Shown here piece by piece: positions 8,226-17,204 of a stretch of 64,000 bases of DNA. Each line of letters starts with the position of its first letter. The stretch's first letter is position 1. Location of the stretch: contig NC_008027.1 of assembly GCF_000026105.1 (NCBI RefSeq), positions 303,501 to 367,500 on the forward strand. The letters are read 5' to 3'. The notes beneath the pieces are model-generated. The model had not been told where the DNA came from and ran no database searches. It was given only the letters and a program-made list of their open reading frames with translations. The stretch is from Pseudomonas entomophila L48. Lineage in GTDB: Bacteria > Pseudomonadota > Gammaproteobacteria > Pseudomonadales > Pseudomonadaceae. The translations under genes and the position numbers were made by a program.

Positions 8226-9715
8226 TAATGCTCCGGTACGCCAAGCGGCTGCTCGGCGGGTTTGTCAGTGGGGGCCGGCAGCGGCTTCTGCGGCACGGTC
8301 GGGCCAGCGGTGACAATCACCAGCCGGTCGGCGGCCAGGTGCTTGGCCATGGCGGCCTTGACCTGCTCGACCGTCAGCGCCTGGGACTGCTGCATGAAGT
8401 CCTCCAGCCAGCTCAGCGGCAGGTTGTAGAAGCCGATCGCGCCCAGTTGGCCGACGATGCTCGCGTTGCTGGCGTTGGACAGCGGGAAGCTGCCGGCCAG
8501 TTCACGCTTGGCGTCGTCCAACTCTTGCTGGGTCGGGCCGTTCTTCAAGTAGTCGGCGAGGATGTCCTGGACCAGCTTGAGGGTGCCTTCGCTAAGCTCG
8601 GCGCGGGTTTGCAGGTTGATCATGAACGGGCCGCGCACCTGCATCGGGCTGAACACCGAGTACACGCCATAGGTGAGGCCGCGCTTTTCGCGGACTTCGC
8701 TCATCAGGCGGGTACCGAACGCGCCACCGCCGAGGATCTGGTTGCCCAGCGACAGCGCAGGCCAGTCCGGGTCGTTACGGTCAATGCCGAGTTCGGCCAG
8801 CATCAAGTGGGTCTGCTTGGACGGAAAGTCAATGTGGGTCGCGCCCGGCTTGGGTTCGTTCGGTTGCTCAGGCTTGGCCAGTGCCGGCCCCTTGGGCAGG
8901 CCGGCGGACACCTGGGCGGCGATGGCCTCGGCTTCGCCACGGTCGAGGTCGCCGACCAGGGCGATTACCGCGTTGCCGGCGCTGTAGGCTTTTGCGTGGA
9001 AGGTGCGCAACTGCTCCAGGGTGATACCGGGAATGGTCTCGGCGGTGCCGTCACTGGGGTGGGCATAGGGATGATTGCCGTAGAGGTTGGCGAACAGCGT
9101 CTTGCCCGCAAGCTTGCCGGGGTTCTGCTTTTCGTACTCGAAACCGGCCAGTATCTGGTTCTTGATGCGCTTGAGGGCATCTTCGGGGAAGGTCGGTTTG
9201 CCGGTCACTTCCGTGAACAGCCTCAGGGCCGGCTCGCGCTTGTCCGCGGCGCTCAGGCTGCGCAGCGAGGCCACGGCCATGTCGCGGTAGGAGCCGTTGC
9301 CGAAGTCCGCGCCAAGGCCTTCGAAGCCCTCGGCGATGGCGGTCACGTCCTTGCCGGCCACACCCTCGTTGAGCATGGCGTTGGTCAGTGCGGCCAGGCC
9401 GGGGGTGCCGCCGTCCTGGCTGCTGCCGGCGGCGAAGGTGACGCGCAGGTCGAACATCGGCAGCTCGCGGGCCTCGACGAACAGTACCCGTGCACCTTCG
9501 GCGGTGGTCCAGTTCTGGATGTTCAGCTGGCGGCGGCTCGGGGCCTTGCCGTCCAGCTCGGCCAGCGACTGCAACGCATTGGCCGGGCGGGCGGCGGTGG
9601 GCTTGTCAGTGTTGTCCGATTGGGCCGGGCGCGCCAGCAGCACGGCGACGGCCACCACCAGCACGATGATCGCCAGGCCGAACAGGGTGTAGCGGGGTGC
9701 GCTGCGATCACTCAT
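8225..9715 (-). CDS. M16 peptidase-family protein lacking the zinc motif (partner subunit)
   Basis: 496 residues from the ATG at 9715, which overlaps the upstream M16 gene by 8 bp. A single N-terminal membrane segment (about 9-28, YTLFGLAIIVLVVAVAVLLA) suggests an inner-membrane anchor with the rest in the periplasm. It has the M16 fold, including FGTRLMSEVREKRGLTYGVYS late in the protein, the Arg/Tyr pair typical of the substrate-binding half. It has no HxxEH: the equivalent position reads GLAALTNAML. In this family such proteins pair with an HxxEH-bearing subunit, here the gene immediately upstream. Substrate unknown. Confidence 0.9.
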   Translation of the reverse strand: MSDRSAPRYTLFGLAIIVLVVAVAVLLARPAQSDNTDKPTAARPANALQSLAELDGKAPSRRQLNIQNWTTAEGARVLFVEARELPMFDLRVTFAAGSSQDGGTPGLAALTNAMLNEGVAGKDVTAIAEGFEGLGADFGNGSYRDMAVASLRSLSAADKREPALRLFTEVTGKPTFPEDALKRIKNQILAGFEYEKQNPGKLAGKTLFANLYGNHPYAHPSDGTAETIPGITLEQLRTFHAKAYSAGNAVIALVGDLDRGEAEAIAAQVSAGLPKGPALAKPEQPNEPKPGATHIDFPSKQTHLMLAELGIDRNDPDWPALSLGNQILGGGAFGTRLMSEVREKRGLTYGVYSVFSPMQVRGPFMINLQTRAELSEGTLKLVQDILADYLKNGPTQQELDDAKRELAGSFPLSNASNASIVGQLGAIGFYNLPLSWLEDFMQQSQALTVEQVKAAMAKHLAADRLVIVTAGPTVPQKPLPAPTDKPAEQPLGVPEH

Positions 9716-11063
9716 GAGCGGACTCCTCAGGCAGTACGTGGGCAACGCTCAGGCGTTCGCGGGTGAAGTAGGTGCGGGCGGCGTCCTGGATGTCCTGCGG
9801 CGTCACGCGCTTGAGGTCGTCCAGTTCGCTGTCGATCAGCTTCCACGACAGGCCGACGGTCTCGAGCATGCCGATAGTGGTGGCCTGGCTGCTGATCGAG
9901 TCGCGGTCGTAGACCAGGCCGGCGATCACCTGGGCGCGCACGCGCTCGAGTTCTTCAGTGGTCGGTGGGGTGGTCTTGAGCTCGTCGAGCAGTTGCCAGA
10001 CGCCTTTCTCGACGTCGGCGAGGGTCTTGTGCTTCTGCACGTTGGGCGTGGCCGAGACCAGGAACAGGCTGTCGCCGCGGGTGAAGGCGTTGTAGCTGGA
10101 CGAGGCGCCGGCCACCAGTTCCTGGCCGCGCTCCAGGCGTGCCGGCATGCGTGCGCTGTAGCCGCCGTCGAGCAGGGCGGAGATCAGGCGAAGGGCGTTG
10201 ACGGTACGTGGCTCTTTGCTGGTGGCCAGGCTCGGGACGTTGAACCCGTAGATCAGGCTGGGCAGTTGCGTGCGCACGTGCAGGGTCAGCTGACGCTGGC
10301 CTGGTTCGGCCAGTTCCAGCGGCAGCTTGCTCGGTGGCACGGCGCGCTTGGGGATCGGGCCGAAATATTTCTGCGCGAGGCTCTTCACTTCGTCGGGGGT
10401 GACGTCGCCGACCACCACCAGGGTGGCATTGTTCGGCGCGTACCAGGATTCGTACCAGTGGCGCAGCTCCTCGACCTTCATGCGTTCGAGGTCGGCCATC
10501 CAGCCGATGGTCGGGGTGTGGTAGCCGCTGGCCGGGTAGGCCATGGCGCGGAACAGCTCGAAGGCCTTGGCGTTGGGCTGGTCGTCGGTGCGCAGGCGGC
10601 GTTCTTCCTTGATTACCTCGATCTCGCGGCTGAATTCGTCGGCCGGCAAACGCAGGCTGGCCAGGCGGTCGGCCTCCAGCTCGAAGGCCACCGGCAGGCG
10701 GTCGCGGGCCAGCTCTTGATAGTAGGCGGTGTAGTCATCGCTGGTGAAGGCGTTCTCTTCGGCGCCGATATCACGCAGGATGCGCGAGGCTTCGCCGGGG
10801 CCGACCTTGGCGCTGCCCTTGAACATCATGTGCTCCAGGGCATGCGAAAGGCCGGTCTGGCCTGGCGTTTCATAGCTGGAGCCGACCTTGTACCAGATCT
10901 GCGAAACCACCACCGGCGCGCGATGGTCCTCGCGCACGACGACCTTCAGGCCGTTGTCGAGGATGAATTCGTGAGTGGGTTGCACATCGGCGGCGAAGGC
11001 CACCAGCGGCAGGCACAGCGTGCCGAGCAACAGGCCTGCGGCGCGGCGGGCTAGAGCATTCAT
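9708..11063 (-). CDS. M16-family zinc peptidase, periplasmic, catalytic partner
   Basis: 451 residues from the ATG at 11063. The signal peptide is MNALARRAAGLLLGTLCLPLVAFA, cleaved near residue 25. The inverted zinc motif HxxEH is present as HALEH (74-78), and the third ligand Glu lies in the later ELEADRL stretch. This is a pitrilysin-type metallopeptidase that degrades or trims peptides in the periplasm. The gene is divergent from ftsY across 233 bp and heads an operon with the non-catalytic M16 gene (8-bp overlap) and rsmD (1-bp overlap). The ORF is open 52 codons further up, but that stretch shows no signal peptide and runs into the promoter region. Confidence 0.92.
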   Translation of the reverse strand: MNALARRAAGLLLGTLCLPLVAFAADVQPTHEFILDNGLKVVVREDHRAPVVVSQIWYKVGSSYETPGQTGLSHALEHMMFKGSAKVGPGEASRILRDIGAEENAFTSDDYTAYYQELARDRLPVAFELEADRLASLRLPADEFSREIEVIKEERRLRTDDQPNAKAFELFRAMAYPASGYHTPTIGWMADLERMKVEELRHWYESWYAPNNATLVVVGDVTPDEVKSLAQKYFGPIPKRAVPPSKLPLELAEPGQRQLTLHVRTQLPSLIYGFNVPSLATSKEPRTVNALRLISALLDGGYSARMPARLERGQELVAGASSSYNAFTRGDSLFLVSATPNVQKHKTLADVEKGVWQLLDELKTTPPTTEELERVRAQVIAGLVYDRDSISSQATTIGMLETVGLSWKLIDSELDDLKRVTPQDIQDAARTYFTRERLSVAHVLPEESAHE

Positions 11064-11296
11064 ACGGTGTTCAACCTGTTCGGCGGCCCGCTTGGGTTTA
11101 GCGTCGGCGGGCCAGGAGGTGCTAGGATACTGATCCGGTTGCCTGGCGACCATGCCTGTCGCCCTTCTGGCCCGCAGGCCCTTACGACAAAACGTTGCGC
11201 ATGAACCCGCTGGCTTCACAGTAGTCTGTTCTGCGTGAGTAAGAATTCCCGATGCGCCATTGCTGGCCCATCGCTACCCTGAGATAGCCGTCTTCC

Positions 11297-12871
11297 ATGT
11301 TTGGTTCCAACGACGACAAAAAAGCGCCGGCCGCGGCTGGCGAGAAGAAAGGCCTGTTCAGCTGGTTCCGCAAGAAGCCGGAGCAACCTGTCGCCGAACA
11401 GCCTCAAGCCCCACAACCGCCGGTCGAGGCACCGGTGGTACCGCAACCCGTCGTCGAGCAGCCCGCTCCGGTGGCCGAGGTGCCCCAGCCCGTGCCGGTA
11501 ACCGTGCCGGCCGAGCCTGAGCCTGCGGTAGCGCCTGAGGCTCCGCTGCCCACTCCGGTGGCCGAGGTGCCCCAGCCCGTGCCGGTAGCCGTTCCGGTCG
11601 AGCCTGAGCCTACTCCTCCTCAGGCACCACAACCTGTCCAGGTGGTCGAAGCACCCCGGCCCGAACCGGTGCAGGCTCCGTTCGAGCCGGCCCCTGTGGC
11701 CCAGTCCCCTGCGCCAGTGAGCAACCTGGTGCTGCCGGTCGCGGAAGAGCCGGTTGCCCTGGTGCCTGATCTCGAACCCAAAGCCCCGCCTGTCATTCCA
11801 GAGCGCCCGGCCCCTGAGGTGGTGGTTCCCGAACCCACCCCCGTGGTTGTCGCACCTGTGGTCGAGCCCGAGCCGGTCGCGCCTGCCGCTGCCACGCCGG
11901 TTGCCGCAGAGCCCGCGCCTGCCGCCGCCGAACCCGCCAAACCAGGCTTCTTCGCCCGGCTCAAGCAGGGCCTGTCGAAGACCAGCGCCAGTATCGGCGA
12001 AGGCATGGCCAGCCTGTTCCTGGGCAAGAAGGTCATCGACGACGACCTGCTCGACGAAATCGAAACCCGCCTGCTGACCGCCGACGTAGGCGTCGAGGCC
12101 ACCTCGACCATCGTCCAGAACCTGACGCAGAAGGTTGCTCGCAAGCAACTGGCCGACGCCGACGCCCTGTACAAGTCGCTGCAGGAAGAACTGGCCGCGC
12201 TGCTGCGCCCGGTCGAGCAGCCACTGAAGATCGAAGCGCAGAACAAGCCCTACGTGATCCTGGTCGTGGGCGTGAACGGTGCCGGCAAGACCACCACCAT
12301 CGGCAAACTGGCGAAAAAGCTCCAGCTCGAAGGCAAGAAGGTCATGCTCGCCGCTGGCGACACCTTCCGCGCCGCGGCGGTGGAGCAGTTGCAGGTGTGG
12401 GGCGAGCGCAACCAGATCCCGGTCATCGCCCAGCACACCGGCGCCGACTCGGCCTCGGTGATCTTCGACGCCGTGCAGGCCGCCAAGGCCCGTGGCGTCG
12501 ATGTGCTGATCGCTGATACCGCCGGGCGCCTGCACACCAAGGACAACCTGATGGAAGAGCTGAAGAAGGTCCGTCGGGTAATCGGCAAGCTCGACGCCGA
12601 GGCGCCCCACGAGGTGCTGCTGGTGCTCGACGCCGGCACCGGCCAGAACGCCATCAGCCAGGCCAAGTACTTCAACCAGAGCGTCGAGCTGACCGGCCTG
12701 GCGCTGACCAAGCTCGACGGCACCGCCAAGGGCGGCGTCATCTTCGCCCTGGCCAAGCAGTTCAACATTCCGATCCGCTTCATCGGTGTGGGCGAGGGTA
12801 TCGACGACCTGCGCACCTTCGAGGCCGAACCTTTCGTCAAGGCGCTGTTCGCCGAGCGGGAACCTACATGA
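11297..12871 (+). CDS. ftsY: Signal recognition particle receptor FtsY
   Basis: 524 residues. An N-terminal basic patch with GLFSWFRKKP is followed by about 180 residues rich in Pro, Val and Glu (acidic A domain), then the four-helix N domain from about residue 215 and the SRP GTPase G domain. G-domain motifs: GVNGAGKTTTIGKLA, DTFRAAA, DTAGR and TKLDGTAKGG. FtsY docks ribosome-SRP complexes at the membrane for insertion of membrane proteins. The A domain contains a 35-bp perfect DNA repeat (see findings) that encodes VAEVPQPVPV twice. The stop overlaps the ftsE start (ATGA). Confidence 0.98.
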   Translation: MFGSNDDKKAPAAAGEKKGLFSWFRKKPEQPVAEQPQAPQPPVEAPVVPQPVVEQPAPVAEVPQPVPVTVPAEPEPAVAPEAPLPTPVAEVPQPVPVAVPVEPEPTPPQAPQPVQVVEAPRPEPVQAPFEPAPVAQSPAPVSNLVLPVAEEPVALVPDLEPKAPPVIPERPAPEVVVPEPTPVVVAPVVEPEPVAPAAATPVAAEPAPAAAEPAKPGFFARLKQGLSKTSASIGEGMASLFLGKKVIDDDLLDEIETRLLTADVGVEATSTIVQNLTQKVARKQLADADALYKSLQEELAALLRPVEQPLKIEAQNKPYVILVVGVNGAGKTTTIGKLAKKLQLEGKKVMLAAGDTFRAAAVEQLQVWGERNQIPVIAQHTGADSASVIFDAVQAAKARGVDVLIADTAGRLHTKDNLMEELKKVRRVIGKLDAEAPHEVLLVLDAGTGQNAISQAKYFNQSVELTGLALTKLDGTAKGGVIFALAKQFNIPIRFIGVGEGIDDLRTFEAEPFVKALFAEREPT

Positions 12872-13539
12872 TTCGATTCGAACAGGTTGCCAAGCGCTAC
12901 CCCAACGGCCACGTCGGCCTGCACGAGCTGAGCTTCCGGGCGCGCCGTGGCGAGTTCCTGTTCGTCACCGGCCACTCCGGCGCCGGCAAGAGCACCCTGC
13001 TGCGCCTGCTGCTGGCAATGGAGCGCCCGACCAGCGGCAAGCTGCTGCTGGCCGGGCAGGACCTGGGCCAGATCAGCAACGCGCAGATCCCGTTCCTGCG
13101 CCGGCAGATCGGCGTGGTGTTCCAGAACCACCAGCTGCTGTTCGACCGCACAGTGTTCAACAACATCGCCCTGCCGCTGCAGATTCTCGGGCTGTCCAAG
13201 GCCGAGATCGCCAAGCGTGTGGATTCGGCGCTGGAGCGCGTGTCGCTGAGCGACAAGGGCGAACTGTTCCCGGCCGACCTGTCCACCGGCCAGCAGCAGC
13301 GCGTGGGCATTGCCCGCGCCATCGTCCACCAACCGGCCCTGCTGCTGGCGGATGAGCCCACCGGTAACCTCGACCCGCGCCTGGCCGCCGAGATCATGGG
13401 CGTGTTCGAGGATATCAATCGTCTGGGCACCACGGTCTTGATCGCCAGCCACGACCTGGCGCTGATCGCGCGCATGCGCCACCGCATGCTGACGCTGCAA
13501 CGCGGCCGCTTGATCGGCGATGGGGAGGCCGGGCAATGA
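12868..13539 (+). CDS. ftsE: Cell-division ABC-type ATPase FtsE
   Basis: 223 residues. Walker A is GHSGAGKST (35-43), the Q loop is VVFQNHQLL, the ABC signature is LSTGQQQR (138-145; the usual second Ser/Gly is Thr) and Walker B is LLLADEPTGNLD (158-169). FtsE with FtsX regulates periplasmic peptidoglycan hydrolases at the septum; it does not act as a typical transporter. It overlaps ftsY upstream and ftsX downstream by 4 bp each (ATGA), a tight operon. Confidence 0.98.
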   Translation: MIRFEQVAKRYPNGHVGLHELSFRARRGEFLFVTGHSGAGKSTLLRLLLAMERPTSGKLLLAGQDLGQISNAQIPFLRRQIGVVFQNHQLLFDRTVFNNIALPLQILGLSKAEIAKRVDSALERVSLSDKGELFPADLSTGQQQRVGIARAIVHQPALLLADEPTGNLDPRLAAEIMGVFEDINRLGTTVLIASHDLALIARMRHRMLTLQRGRLIGDGEAGQ

Positions 13540-14564
13540 GCACCACACGTACACCAAAGGTTTCCGAGCGCGTCGCGCCCAAGGCCGCCGACCCGAAACC
13601 GGCGAAGAAGAAGCGCGGCGACCACGACGACGATGGCCCGGACTTCCGCACCCTGCTGCACGCCTGGCTGGAAAGCCACCGCGCCAGCCTGGCCGACAGC
13701 CTGCGCCGCCTGGGCAAGCAGCCGATCGGCAGCTTCTTCACCTGCCTGGTGATGGCGGTGGCGCTGAGCATGCCCATGGGCCTCTCGCTGCTGCTCAAGA
13801 ACGTCGAGAAGCTCGGCGGCTCATGGCAGCGTGCGGCGCAGATTTCGCTCTACCTCAAGCTTGACGCCAGCAGCCGCGACGGTGAGGCGCTGCGTGACGA
13901 GATCAAGGGCATGCCGGGTGTCGCCGAGGCCCAGTACGTCAGCCGCGAACAGGCACTGGAAGAGTTCCAGCAGCAGTCGGGGCTGGGTGAAGCGCTGCGC
14001 GAGCTGCCGGACAACCCGCTGCCCGGCGTGGTGGTGGTGACCCCGACCGAAGTCGACAAGCCCGCCCTGGAAGCCTTGCGCCAGCGCCTGTCCGAGTTGC
14101 CTCGCGTGGAAGCGGCGCAGTTGGACCTGGTGTGGGTGGAACGCCTGGCGGCCATCCTCAAACTGGGCGACCGCTTTGTGTTCGGCCTGGCGGTGATGCT
14201 GATTTCCGCCTTGCTGTTAGTAATCGGTAACACAATTCGTCTACACATTGAAAACCGCCGGGTGGAGATCGAAGTGATCAAGCTCGTCGGTGGCACCGAC
14301 AGCTACGTGCGCCGGCCTTTCCTGTACATGGGGGCCTTGTATGGCCTGGGCGCGGGCGTGCTGGCCTGGGGCATCCTGGCGTTCGGCCTGAACTGGCTCA
14401 ACGACGCGGTGGTCGGGCTCTCCGGCCTGTACGGCAGTGATTTCGCCCTGGGTGGCGTGCCGGCCTCGGATGGTCTTTCACTCTTGATCGGGGCGGTGCT
14501 GTTGGGGTATATCGGTGCATGGATCGCCGTCGCTCGTCACTTGAACGAGCTGGCACCGCGATAA
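13536..14564 (+). CDS. ftsX: Cell-division protein FtsX
   Basis: 342 residues. A basic, charged cytoplasmic N-terminus (residues 1-65) is followed by a first membrane segment (about 70-90, FFTCLVMAVALSMPMGLSLLL), a periplasmic loop of about 120 residues that contacts the hydrolase regulator, and three C-terminal membrane segments. This is the standard FtsX layout. The longer N-terminal tail compared with E. coli is normal for pseudomonads. It is the last gene of ftsY-ftsE-ftsX; rpoH follows with its own promoter. Confidence 0.97.
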   Translation: MSTTRTPKVSERVAPKAADPKPAKKKRGDHDDDGPDFRTLLHAWLESHRASLADSLRRLGKQPIGSFFTCLVMAVALSMPMGLSLLLKNVEKLGGSWQRAAQISLYLKLDASSRDGEALRDEIKGMPGVAEAQYVSREQALEEFQQQSGLGEALRELPDNPLPGVVVVTPTEVDKPALEALRQRLSELPRVEAAQLDLVWVERLAAILKLGDRFVFGLAVMLISALLLVIGNTIRLHIENRRVEIEVIKLVGGTDSYVRRPFLYMGALYGLGAGVLAWGILAFGLNWLNDAVVGLSGLYGSDFALGGVPASDGLSLLIGAVLLGYIGAWIAVARHLNELAPR

Positions 14565-14600
14565 ATGTTTCATGGCCAGTATTGACAAATTTTTCATTCT

Positions 14601-14628
14601 GGAACTTGTACAACGGTTCCTTGTCTAT
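14601..14628 (+). promoter_or_regulatory. Sigma-E (AlgU)-type promoter for rpoH
   Basis: GGAACTT at 14601-14607, a 16-base spacer, then TCTAT at 14624-14628, 48 bases before the rpoH ATG. The consensus for envelope-stress sigma factors is GAACTT-N16/17-TCTGA, and rpoH of P. aeruginosa is known to have an AlgU-dependent promoter. A TTGACA (14582-14587) slightly upstream may belong to an overlapping housekeeping promoter. Confidence 0.7.
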
Positions 14629-14675
14629 GCTGGCAGTGCCCACAAGGCACGAGTCTGTAAGCCGGAGGTACTTGA

Positions 14676-15530
14676 ATGACCACATCGTTGCAACCTGCCT
14701 ATGCCCTGGTTCCTGGTGCAAACCTGGAAGCCTATGTGCACACGGTGAACAGCATTCCCTTGCTGACACCGGAGCAGGAGCGTGATCTGGGCGAGCGTCT
14801 CTACTATGAGCAGGATCTCGAGGCCGCTCGTCAAATGGTGATGGCCCACCTGCGTTTCGTTGTACACATCGCACGTAGCTACGCTGGCTACGGGTTGGCC
14901 CAGGCCGACCTGATCCAGGAAGGCAACGTCGGCCTTATGAAGGCGGTAAAGCGCTTCAACCCGGAAATGGGCGTGCGCCTGGTATCCTTTGCCGTGCACT
15001 GGATCAAGGCCGAGATCCACGAGTTCATCCTGCGCAACTGGCGCATCGTCAAGGTGGCCACCACCAAGGCCCAGCGCAAGCTGTTCTTCAACCTGCGCAG
15101 CCAGAAGAAACGCCTGGCCTGGTTGAACAACGACGAAGTGCATCGCGTGGCCGAAAGCCTTGGCGTCGAGCCCCGTGAAGTGCGCGAGATGGAAAGCCGC
15201 CTGAGCGGCCAGGACATGGCCTTCGACCCGGCATCCGAAGCCGATGACGACAGCGCTTTCCAGTCGCCCGCGCACTACCTGGAAGACCACCGCTACGACC
15301 CGGCCCTGCAGCTTGAGGACGCCGACTGGAGCGACAACTCCAGCAGCAACCTGCACGAAGCCCTGCAAGGCCTGGATGACCGCAGCCGCGACATCCTTTA
15401 CCAGCGCTGGTTGGCCGAGGAAAAGGCCACGCTGCATGAGTTGGCGGAGAAGTACAGCGTTTCGGCCGAGCGGATTCGTCAGCTTGAGAAGAACGCGATG
15501 AACAAGGTCAAGGCACTGATTACCATCTGA
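14676..15530 (+). CDS. rpoH: Heat-shock sigma factor sigma-32
   Basis: 284 residues, group 3 sigma factor. Seen: region 1.2 ([14 protein letters not shown]), region 2 with the core-binding and -10 recognition helices ([38 protein letters not shown]..., residues 52-90), the RpoH box QRKLFFNLR (about 130-140) and region 4 ([25 protein letters not shown]). It directs transcription of chaperone and protease genes. The start has GGAGG upstream. An AlgU-type promoter precedes it and a strong terminator follows. Confidence 0.98.
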   Translation: MTTSLQPAYALVPGANLEAYVHTVNSIPLLTPEQERDLGERLYYEQDLEAARQMVMAHLRFVVHIARSYAGYGLAQADLIQEGNVGLMKAVKRFNPEMGVRLVSFAVHWIKAEIHEFILRNWRIVKVATTKAQRKLFFNLRSQKKRLAWLNNDEVHRVAESLGVEPREVREMESRLSGQDMAFDPASEADDDSAFQSPAHYLEDHRYDPALQLEDADWSDNSSSNLHEALQGLDDRSRDILYQRWLAEEKATLHELAEKYSVSAERIRQLEKNAMNKVKALITI

Positions 15531-15550
15531 TCGGTGCCCTGGCTGGATTG

Positions 15551-15588
15551 AAAAGGCCGTTTGCCTTCTGGGCAAGCGGCCTTTTCAT
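15551..15588 (+). terminator. Rho-independent terminator after rpoH
   Basis: AAAAGGCCGTTTGCC, a five-base loop, GGCAAGCGGCCTTTT: a 15-bp stem with one G-T pair and flanking A and T runs, 20 bases after the rpoH stop. Confidence 0.9.
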
Positions 15589-15601
15589 TTTGTGTTGCCT
15601 G

Positions 15602-15686
15602 TACCGGCCTCTTCGCCGGCAAAGCCGGCTCCTACAGGTATTGCGTAACCCTGTAGGAGCCGGCTTTGCCGGCGAAGAGGCCGGTA
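15602..15686. repeat. REP-type inverted pair with perfect 37-bp arms
   Basis: The arms 15602-15638 and 15650-15686 are exact reverse complements, each holding GTAGGAGCCGGCTTTGCCGGCGAAGAGGCCGGTA in its orientation. The loop is 11 bases. It sits between convergent rpoH and mtgA. This is the longest perfect pair in the window. Confidence 0.95.
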
Positions 15687-15701
15687 TTGCAGTCACAACA
15701 C

Positions 15702-16412
15702 TCAAAGCTTGCGCGAAGCGTCCAGCTGCATCAGGTAGCTCGGCCCACCCAACTGGCTCATCTGTCGACGAATCCACCCCGCCCGGCTGGCCACATAGGC
15801 GCTAGGACGGCTGGCGCTCCACTTGATCGGGCTTGGCAGCACCGCCGCGAGCTGCGCGGCCTGTTGGCGCGAAAGGCGGCTGGCATCGACCCCAAAGTGA
15901 TAGCGTGCCGCAGCTTGGGCGCCGAACACCCCTTTGCCCCATTCGGCGCTGTTCAGATACACCTCGAGAATTCGCTCTTTCGACCAGAACAGCTCGATCA
16001 GCGCCGTGAACCAGGCTTCCAGCCCCTTGCGTAGCCAACTGCGACCGGACCACAGGAACATGTTCTTGGCCACCTGCTGGGTCAGCGTGCTGGCGCCACG
16101 GACCTTGCCGCCACGCTCGTTGTAGGCCAGGGCCGCCTGGATCGCCGGAATGTCGAAGCCCCAGTGGCTGGCGAACTTCTGGTCCTCACCGGCGATCACC
16201 GCCACCTTCAACTCATCGGAGATATCCTCCCATGGTGTCCAGTCGCGCTGCAGGTCGATAGGTTCGCCGTTGAACCATGATTCCACCTTGCGCTCGACCA
16301 TCAGCGCCGTGCCGGGCGGCGGCACCCAGCGCAACACCAGGACGACGGCAATGCTGCCAGCAGCGAACCAGAGCAGGGCGCGAGAAAGTCGGCGGAGGAG
16401 GGATGACAGCAT
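15702..16412 (-). CDS. mtgA: Monofunctional biosynthetic peptidoglycan glycosyltransferase
   Basis: 236 residues from the ATG at 16412, the usual length. One N-terminal membrane segment (about 10-28) is followed by a family 51 glycosyltransferase domain. Seen: the catalytic Glu in VIAGEDQKFASHWGFD, then STLTQQVAKNMFLWSGRSWLRKGLEAWFT and KERILEVYLNSAEWG. It polymerises lipid II glycan chains in the periplasm and has no transpeptidase domain. It is divergent from the DUF423 gene with a short shared promoter region. Confidence 0.97.
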   Translation of the reverse strand: MLSSLLRRLSRALLWFAAGSIAVVLVLRWVPPPGTALMVERKVESWFNGEPIDLQRDWTPWEDISDELKVAVIAGEDQKFASHWGFDIPAIQAALAYNERGGKVRGASTLTQQVAKNMFLWSGRSWLRKGLEAWFTALIELFWSKERILEVYLNSAEWGKGVFGAQAAARYHFGVDASRLSRQQAAQLAAVLPSPIKWSASRPSAYVASRAGWIRRQMSQLGGPSYLMQLDASRKL

Positions 16413-16476
16413 GGTGATGGCTTGGCCGGACCGTTGGAACGGGCCATTATACAGGCCCCTTTCGAGGAGTCGTCCC

Positions 16477-16848
16477 ATGCTTCGCAGCTTCCTGATGCTT
16501 GCCGCCTTCTTCGGCTTTACCGGTGTCGCCCTCGGCGCCTTCGCTGCCCATGGCCTGAAGAGCCGCCTCAGCGCCGACTACCTGGCGATCTTCCACACCG
16601 GCGTCACCTACCAGCTGGTGCATGCCCTGGCGATCCTGGGCGTGGCGGTATTGTCGGTGCACTTGCCGGGGCGCTTGGTCGGTTGGGCCGGCGGTCTGTT
16701 CGCGCTGGGCATCCTGCTGTTCTCCGGTAGCCTCTACGTACTGACCCTGAGCGGCCTGGGCAAGCTCGGCATGATCACCCCGCTGGGTGGCCTGTGCTTC
16801 CTCGCCGGCTGGCTGTGCCTGGGCCTGGCCGCCTGGCGCCTGGGCTGA
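16477..16848 (+). CDS. DUF423 family inner-membrane protein (YgdD-like)
   Basis: 123 residues from the ATG at 16477 with GAGGAG 8 bases upstream. The N-terminal FFGFTGVALGAFAAHGLK is the DUF423 signature. Four hydrophobic segments cover most of the protein. Function unknown. An in-frame ORF extends upstream to 16150 but overlaps mtgA in antisense and has no ribosome site. Confidence 0.93.
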   Translation: MLRSFLMLAAFFGFTGVALGAFAAHGLKSRLSADYLAIFHTGVTYQLVHALAILGVAVLSVHLPGRLVGWAGGLFALGILLFSGSLYVLTLSGLGKLGMITPLGGLCFLAGWLCLGLAAWRLG

Positions 16849-16950
16849 CCGAACGGTCCACAATCGCGACTAATGGCGTGTGTCGCCCTTGGGTTGCAAG
16901 GTGGATCGGGGCTAGAATGCGGGCCCCAAAGAACAATGGTGGCCGTGCGC

Positions 16951-17151
16951 ATGCGCATTCAACTGAACGGTGAACCTTACGACCTGCCCGAGGGCGAGAG
17001 CGTCGCGGCGCTGCTGGGCCGGCTGGAACTGGCCGGCCGCCGGGTGGCGGTGGAACTGAACCTGGACATCGTGCCGCGCAGCCAGCACGAAAGCACGCTG
17101 CTCGCAGATGGCGACCAGGTCGAAGTGGTCCATGCCATTGGCGGTGGTTGA
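16951..17151 (+). CDS. thiS: Sulfur-carrier protein ThiS
   Basis: 66 residues, ubiquitin-like fold, starting [15 protein letters not shown] and ending HAIGGG, the C-terminal Gly-Gly that is adenylated and thiocarboxylated to give sulfur to the thiazole ring of thiamine. The ATG at 16951 is chosen to match the family; earlier in-frame ATG and GTG codons lie in a stretch unlike ThiS. thiG follows after 53 bp. Confidence 0.95.
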   Translation: MRIQLNGEPYDLPEGESVAALLGRLELAGRRVAVELNLDIVPRSQHESTLLADGDQVEVVHAIGGG

Positions 17152-17204
17152 GCAACGCCCGGCGATTCACCCGAAAGCCCCGTAACCTTCCCAGAGGAAC
17201 ATCG

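Noticed and set aside
11151..11237. 28-codon frame in the ftsY upstream region as a possible leader peptide
   Set aside because: No ribosome site of note and no hairpin arrangement typical of attenuation.
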